NCBI RefSeq assembly: GCF_006543045.1
Contig: NZ_RBZW01000072.1
Location: forward strand, 2,605-66,604
Direction: 5' to 3'
DNA: 64,000 nt
From: Salinadaptatus halalkaliphilus
GTDB taxonomy: Archaea; Halobacteriota; Halobacteria; Halobacteriales; Natrialbaceae
How positions within the stretch are numbered: the stretch's first letter is position 1; each line of letters starts with the position of its first letter. The notes under the pieces were generated by a model. The model had not been told where the DNA came from and searched no databases. It was given only the letters and a program-made list of their open reading frames with translations. Positions 61,763 to 64,000 of this stretch are shown here, piece by piece. The translations under genes were made by a program, and so were the position numbers.

Positions 61763-61910
61763 CATCGTCGCATAGTACGTGCTGCTCTCGCAGCGGAAGA
61801 CACAATTGGATAAGACCGAGCGTAAGCATCTCGAAGACCGCATAGAAGGTACCACCCGGGACCGAGAGTACTCGCTCGTCGATTCAGCAGCGGCATCGTC
61901 GATGCAGTGA
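61763..61910 (+). pseudogene. C-terminal fragment of a second Orc1/Cdc6 gene
   Basis: From 61782 the frame reads LLSQRKTQLDKTERKHLEDR, IEGTTRDREYSLVDSAA and TGA at 61908-61910. This corresponds to the last part of the winged helix of Orc1/Cdc6 (compare LSKMTQYNLLEAEGTSRDRE in the intact gene). A one-base shift separates it from RIVRAAL just upstream. Nothing of the ATPase domain remains. It marks recombination or replacement of an initiator gene. Confidence 0.65.
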
Positions 61911-61925
61911 CTGTGAGGCCGCGAC

Positions 61926-62614
61926 CTACCCCGAACTGAACTCGCCGAGGCCCGATTGCTCGTGGTCTAGCGGCTCAATGATCTGGGGATCGTCGTTGCC
62001 AGGGTTATTGACTCCCGACGAGATCTCGTAAGCGTCTAGATCGTCCTTCGGATACGGCTGGCACAGGTCCTTGCGGGTCTTCGGATCTGCGGCGAGCCAG
62101 TCGGACTCAGCGTCCGGTGGGAGGACGACCGGCATCCGATCGTGGATGGAGTTCAGCAAGTTATTCGGCTCCGTCGTCAGAATCGTCACGCACGAGATCG
62201 TCTGGTCGTCGCCCTCCCAGACGTCCCAGAGCCCGGCCATCGCGAACGCGGGGTCGTCTTCCCGGTAAATCCGGTAGGGCTGTTTCGACCCGCCGATTGG
62301 CGATGTCCATTCGTAGAACCCTGATGAAGGGACGAGACAGGGGCGAGATTCCCACGCCCGCTTGAACGCGCTCTTCTCATCGGCCGTTTCGGAGCGGGCG
62401 TTGATGATGCCTTCCTTGGGTTGGTCCGCCCAGAACGGAATCAGCCCCCAGTGGTAGGCCTCGATCTCGTCTGAAGCCTCGTTCGTGATGATGTAGAGGT
62501 CCTCGCCAGGCGCGATGTTGTATCGGGATTGTACCCACCGTCTGCGACGACCTCGGCGTCGAAGCGGGCCTCGAGGTCAGCCTGGTCGATGAAGAGCGAG
62601 TTGCGGCCACACAT
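61926..62614 (-). pseudogene. SRAP/HMCES-family protein (YedK-like), one-base frameshift
   Basis: From ATG 62614 the protein starts MCGRNSLFIDQADLEARFDA with the catalytic Cys2. Near 62528 the frame must shift by one base (CCCGATAC, expected one more C) to read YNIAPGEDLYIITNEASDEI, SGFYEWTSPIGG, FAMAGLWDVWEGDD, LLNSIHDRMPVVLPPD and the C-terminus to 61926. All catalytic residues (Cys2, the Glu in YEW, the His in IHDRMP) survive. SRAP proteins form covalent links with abasic sites in single-stranded DNA. This is either a fresh pseudogene or a homopolymer sequencing error. Confidence 0.8.
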
Positions 62615-62854
62615 ACATCCGGGTCCGATCGGGAGAGCCTTCAACGTATCTGAAAATGTGAAGGGCTGGTTCTGTTGCTCCCTCGTTTAATGGTAGATTT
62701 GGGGATGATCGGTAAGTACAAACGCGGCACTTACCATCGTGATTTGTAGTTCGACATCTTGGCTCTAGGCTTCTGCCCTGGGTTGCGCTGATTCCTCGCC
62801 GTTGCTGGATACAGCACCGCAAAAGGTTAGAAGCTATGCGAATTTTGGAGTATT

Positions 62855-64000
62855 ATGACCATTATCTACAGATTTCGCCCAATGAAATATTTGATTGGCG
62901 ACGACGGCGATAACGACTACCGCGAGCTTGAGAAGCAGGAATTAGCACTCTCCTCACCACGGTACTTCAACGACCCACTTGAGGGCTATCAAGATGTGTT
63001 TTGGGAAGGGGACGAAGTCCTGTGGGAGAACCTGCTCCGACATTATTTGTTAAATCTACATCAGGCGGCCATAACGTGTGTGCTTTCTGATGACGAGGAA
63101 ACTCTCGAAGAATATGCCATAGAACCCAAGCTCACCCGTGGCGATCTCTCCACAGATGAGCGTCGCCAACAATTCGATTCCATCTGCCAGTTGTTTTTCG
63201 AGGAGAAAGGATTCGAAAGTGTCCCTTCGAGTCTAGCTTCCCTGCCAGAGCCACTGAAGAGGAACAATCTCAAACAGATCCTGTCGGTCATCCACCGCTC
63301 GGCACTCGAGTCTGTATTAGAGAGAATGAGGGGATCGGGAGCGATTCCGGAAGGATGGCCTGAGGTTACGATTTCAGGTGACTCTGAAACCGTTGAAGAT
63401 CTGTTGGATGCTATTTCCGCCGCTATGGCTGGTGAGAATGAAGAACTGTTAGAATCAGTAGCGTCGCTAGTTAGGCCCTTAGAATCGCATATGTACCTAC
63501 AACAGGCGGTGCAGACGGGGGTGGAGCAGATTGAACTGCAACATAAGAAATGTCACTTTTTGCACCACTCATTTCCCGACCGGTATATTAGAGAAATAAC
63601 CAACTCACTTATTCACACGAATTGGCATACGTTGTGTTTCGCGAAGGAGTGTGCAAGTCCTCCGATGTGGGCTACGTATGCAGACGAACATAGAGGAGCC
63701 GCGTTGATGTTCCGCGCAGACTGCCAAACTGACGAGTCATGGGGGAAGATGGACGTCAGCGAGGGTGCTGGTTCGGAAGATTCGGAACCTACCTCGGGGG
63801 AGATCACAGCACCTCTGCATGCTGTTGACTATGAATCTCCACCGCCAGAAGTTGACTTCTTCCGGTTTTTAGGCAGGCTCCCACTCCCGAAGCTGGAGTC
63901 AGCGTGGCATTCCACGCCGGATGGCAGAACTAGTCAGATGATGGATGAAATCGTAGATGATCTAGATGCCTGGCGAGAAAACCTTTGGAACCATTTCCAC
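62855..64000 (+). CDS. DUF2971-like protein, C-terminus cut by window edge
   Basis: The frame opens at ATG 62855 and runs to the last base (382 codons, no stop). It begins MTIIYRFRPMKYLIGDDGD, then ELALSSPRYFNDPLEGYQDV, FWEGDEVLWENLLRHYLL, and later FAKECASPPMWATYADEHRG, AALMFRAD. The pattern FNDPxEG...PxMWAxYAdxHrG is that of DUF2971 proteins, which are common in mobile islands and often suspected of defence roles. It has a long helical insertion in the middle. The activity is unknown. Confidence 0.75.
   Translation, partial: MTIIYRFRPMKYLIGDDGDNDYRELEKQELALSSPRYFNDPLEGYQDVFWEGDEVLWENLLRHYLLNLHQAAITCVLSDDEETLEEYAIEPKLTRGDLSTDERRQQFDSICQLFFEEKGFESVPSSLASLPEPLKRNNLKQILSVIHRSALESVLERMRGSGAIPEGWPEVTISGDSETVEDLLDAISAAMAGENEELLESVASLVRPLESHMYLQQAVQTGVEQIELQHKKCHFLHHSFPDRYIREITNSLIHTNWHTLCFAKECASPPMWATYADEHRGAALMFRADCQTDESWGKMDVSEGAGSEDSEPTSGEITAPLHAVDYESPPPEVDFFRFLGRLPLPKLESAWHSTPDGRTSQMMDEIVDDLDAWRENLWNHFH

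Noticed and set aside
1-64000. tRNA or rRNA genes
   Set aside because: I looked for T-loop GGTTCGAATCC-type sequences and cloverleaf arms near the integrases and found none convincing.

Overview
The window is accessory DNA of a halophilic archaeon (class Halobacteria). The signs are very acidic predicted proteins, a TATA-binding protein, an Orc1/Cdc6 initiator, HalOD1, PhiH1-repressor-like and DUF7342-like small regulators, leaderless starts about 27 bases after TATA-like boxes, and an ISH3-type insertion sequence. A ParA partition locus beside short repeats, an Orc1/Cdc6 gene and a fragment of a second, many integrase, IS and TnpB relics, and no tRNA, rRNA or core-metabolism gene suggest a (mega)plasmid or plasmid-derived island.

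Layout. 1-6 kb: a PD-(D/E)XK nuclease (cut by the left edge), an ADP-ribosylglycohydrolase, a two-gene unit with a beta-CASP metallo-beta-lactamase nuclease, a truncated nucleotidyltransferase-like gene and the first TnpB relic. 6-9 kb: a plasmid-type protein with perfect inverted repeats upstream, and a PhiH1-like repressor. 8.8-16.8 kb: a minus-strand operon of AbrB-like protein, nuclease-methyltransferase fusion, SNF2 helicase and TATA-binding protein, with overlapping or abutting ends. 17.5-25 kb: two divergent arms around one palindromic TATA box, namely a GHKL/histidine-kinase ATPase, a receiver-like protein and an unknown protein on one side, and a YgjP-type metallopeptidase and a winged-helix methyltransferase on the other. 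25-35 kb: broken IS1595-type element, SH3-like small proteins, an AddA/AddB-like helicase-nuclease pair. 35-38 kb: small regulators, a zinc-finger/HNH pair, HicBA, a broken integrase. 38-47 kb: an integrative-element module with a DUF6788-like gene, repressor, primase-polymerase/helicase, two recombinase-type genes (one fused to HNH-associated repeats) and an HNH protein. 47-53 kb: PadR regulator, ISH3 copy, two histidine kinases (one with a LOV-type cysteine motif). 53.5-62 kb: integrase, repeat-flanked parA operon, DUF7342-like pair, TnpB relics, Orc1/Cdc6 with origin-like repeats, a HEPN-motif protein, an Orc fragment and a frameshifted SRAP gene. The right edge cuts a DUF2971-like gene.

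How it fits together. ParA, its partner protein, the repeats and Orc1/Cdc6 probably maintain the replicon. The primase-helicase, integrases and repressors look like a second element merged into it. Two loci stand out as candidate defence systems: the methylase-helicase-TBP operon and the divergent GHKL-kinase/receiver versus metallopeptidase/methylase locus. An inverted-repeat element, TTAACCAACA-N(20-22)-TGTTGGTTAA, occurs three times and probably links genes under one regulator. All functional calls come from reading motifs by eye; no database search was possible.
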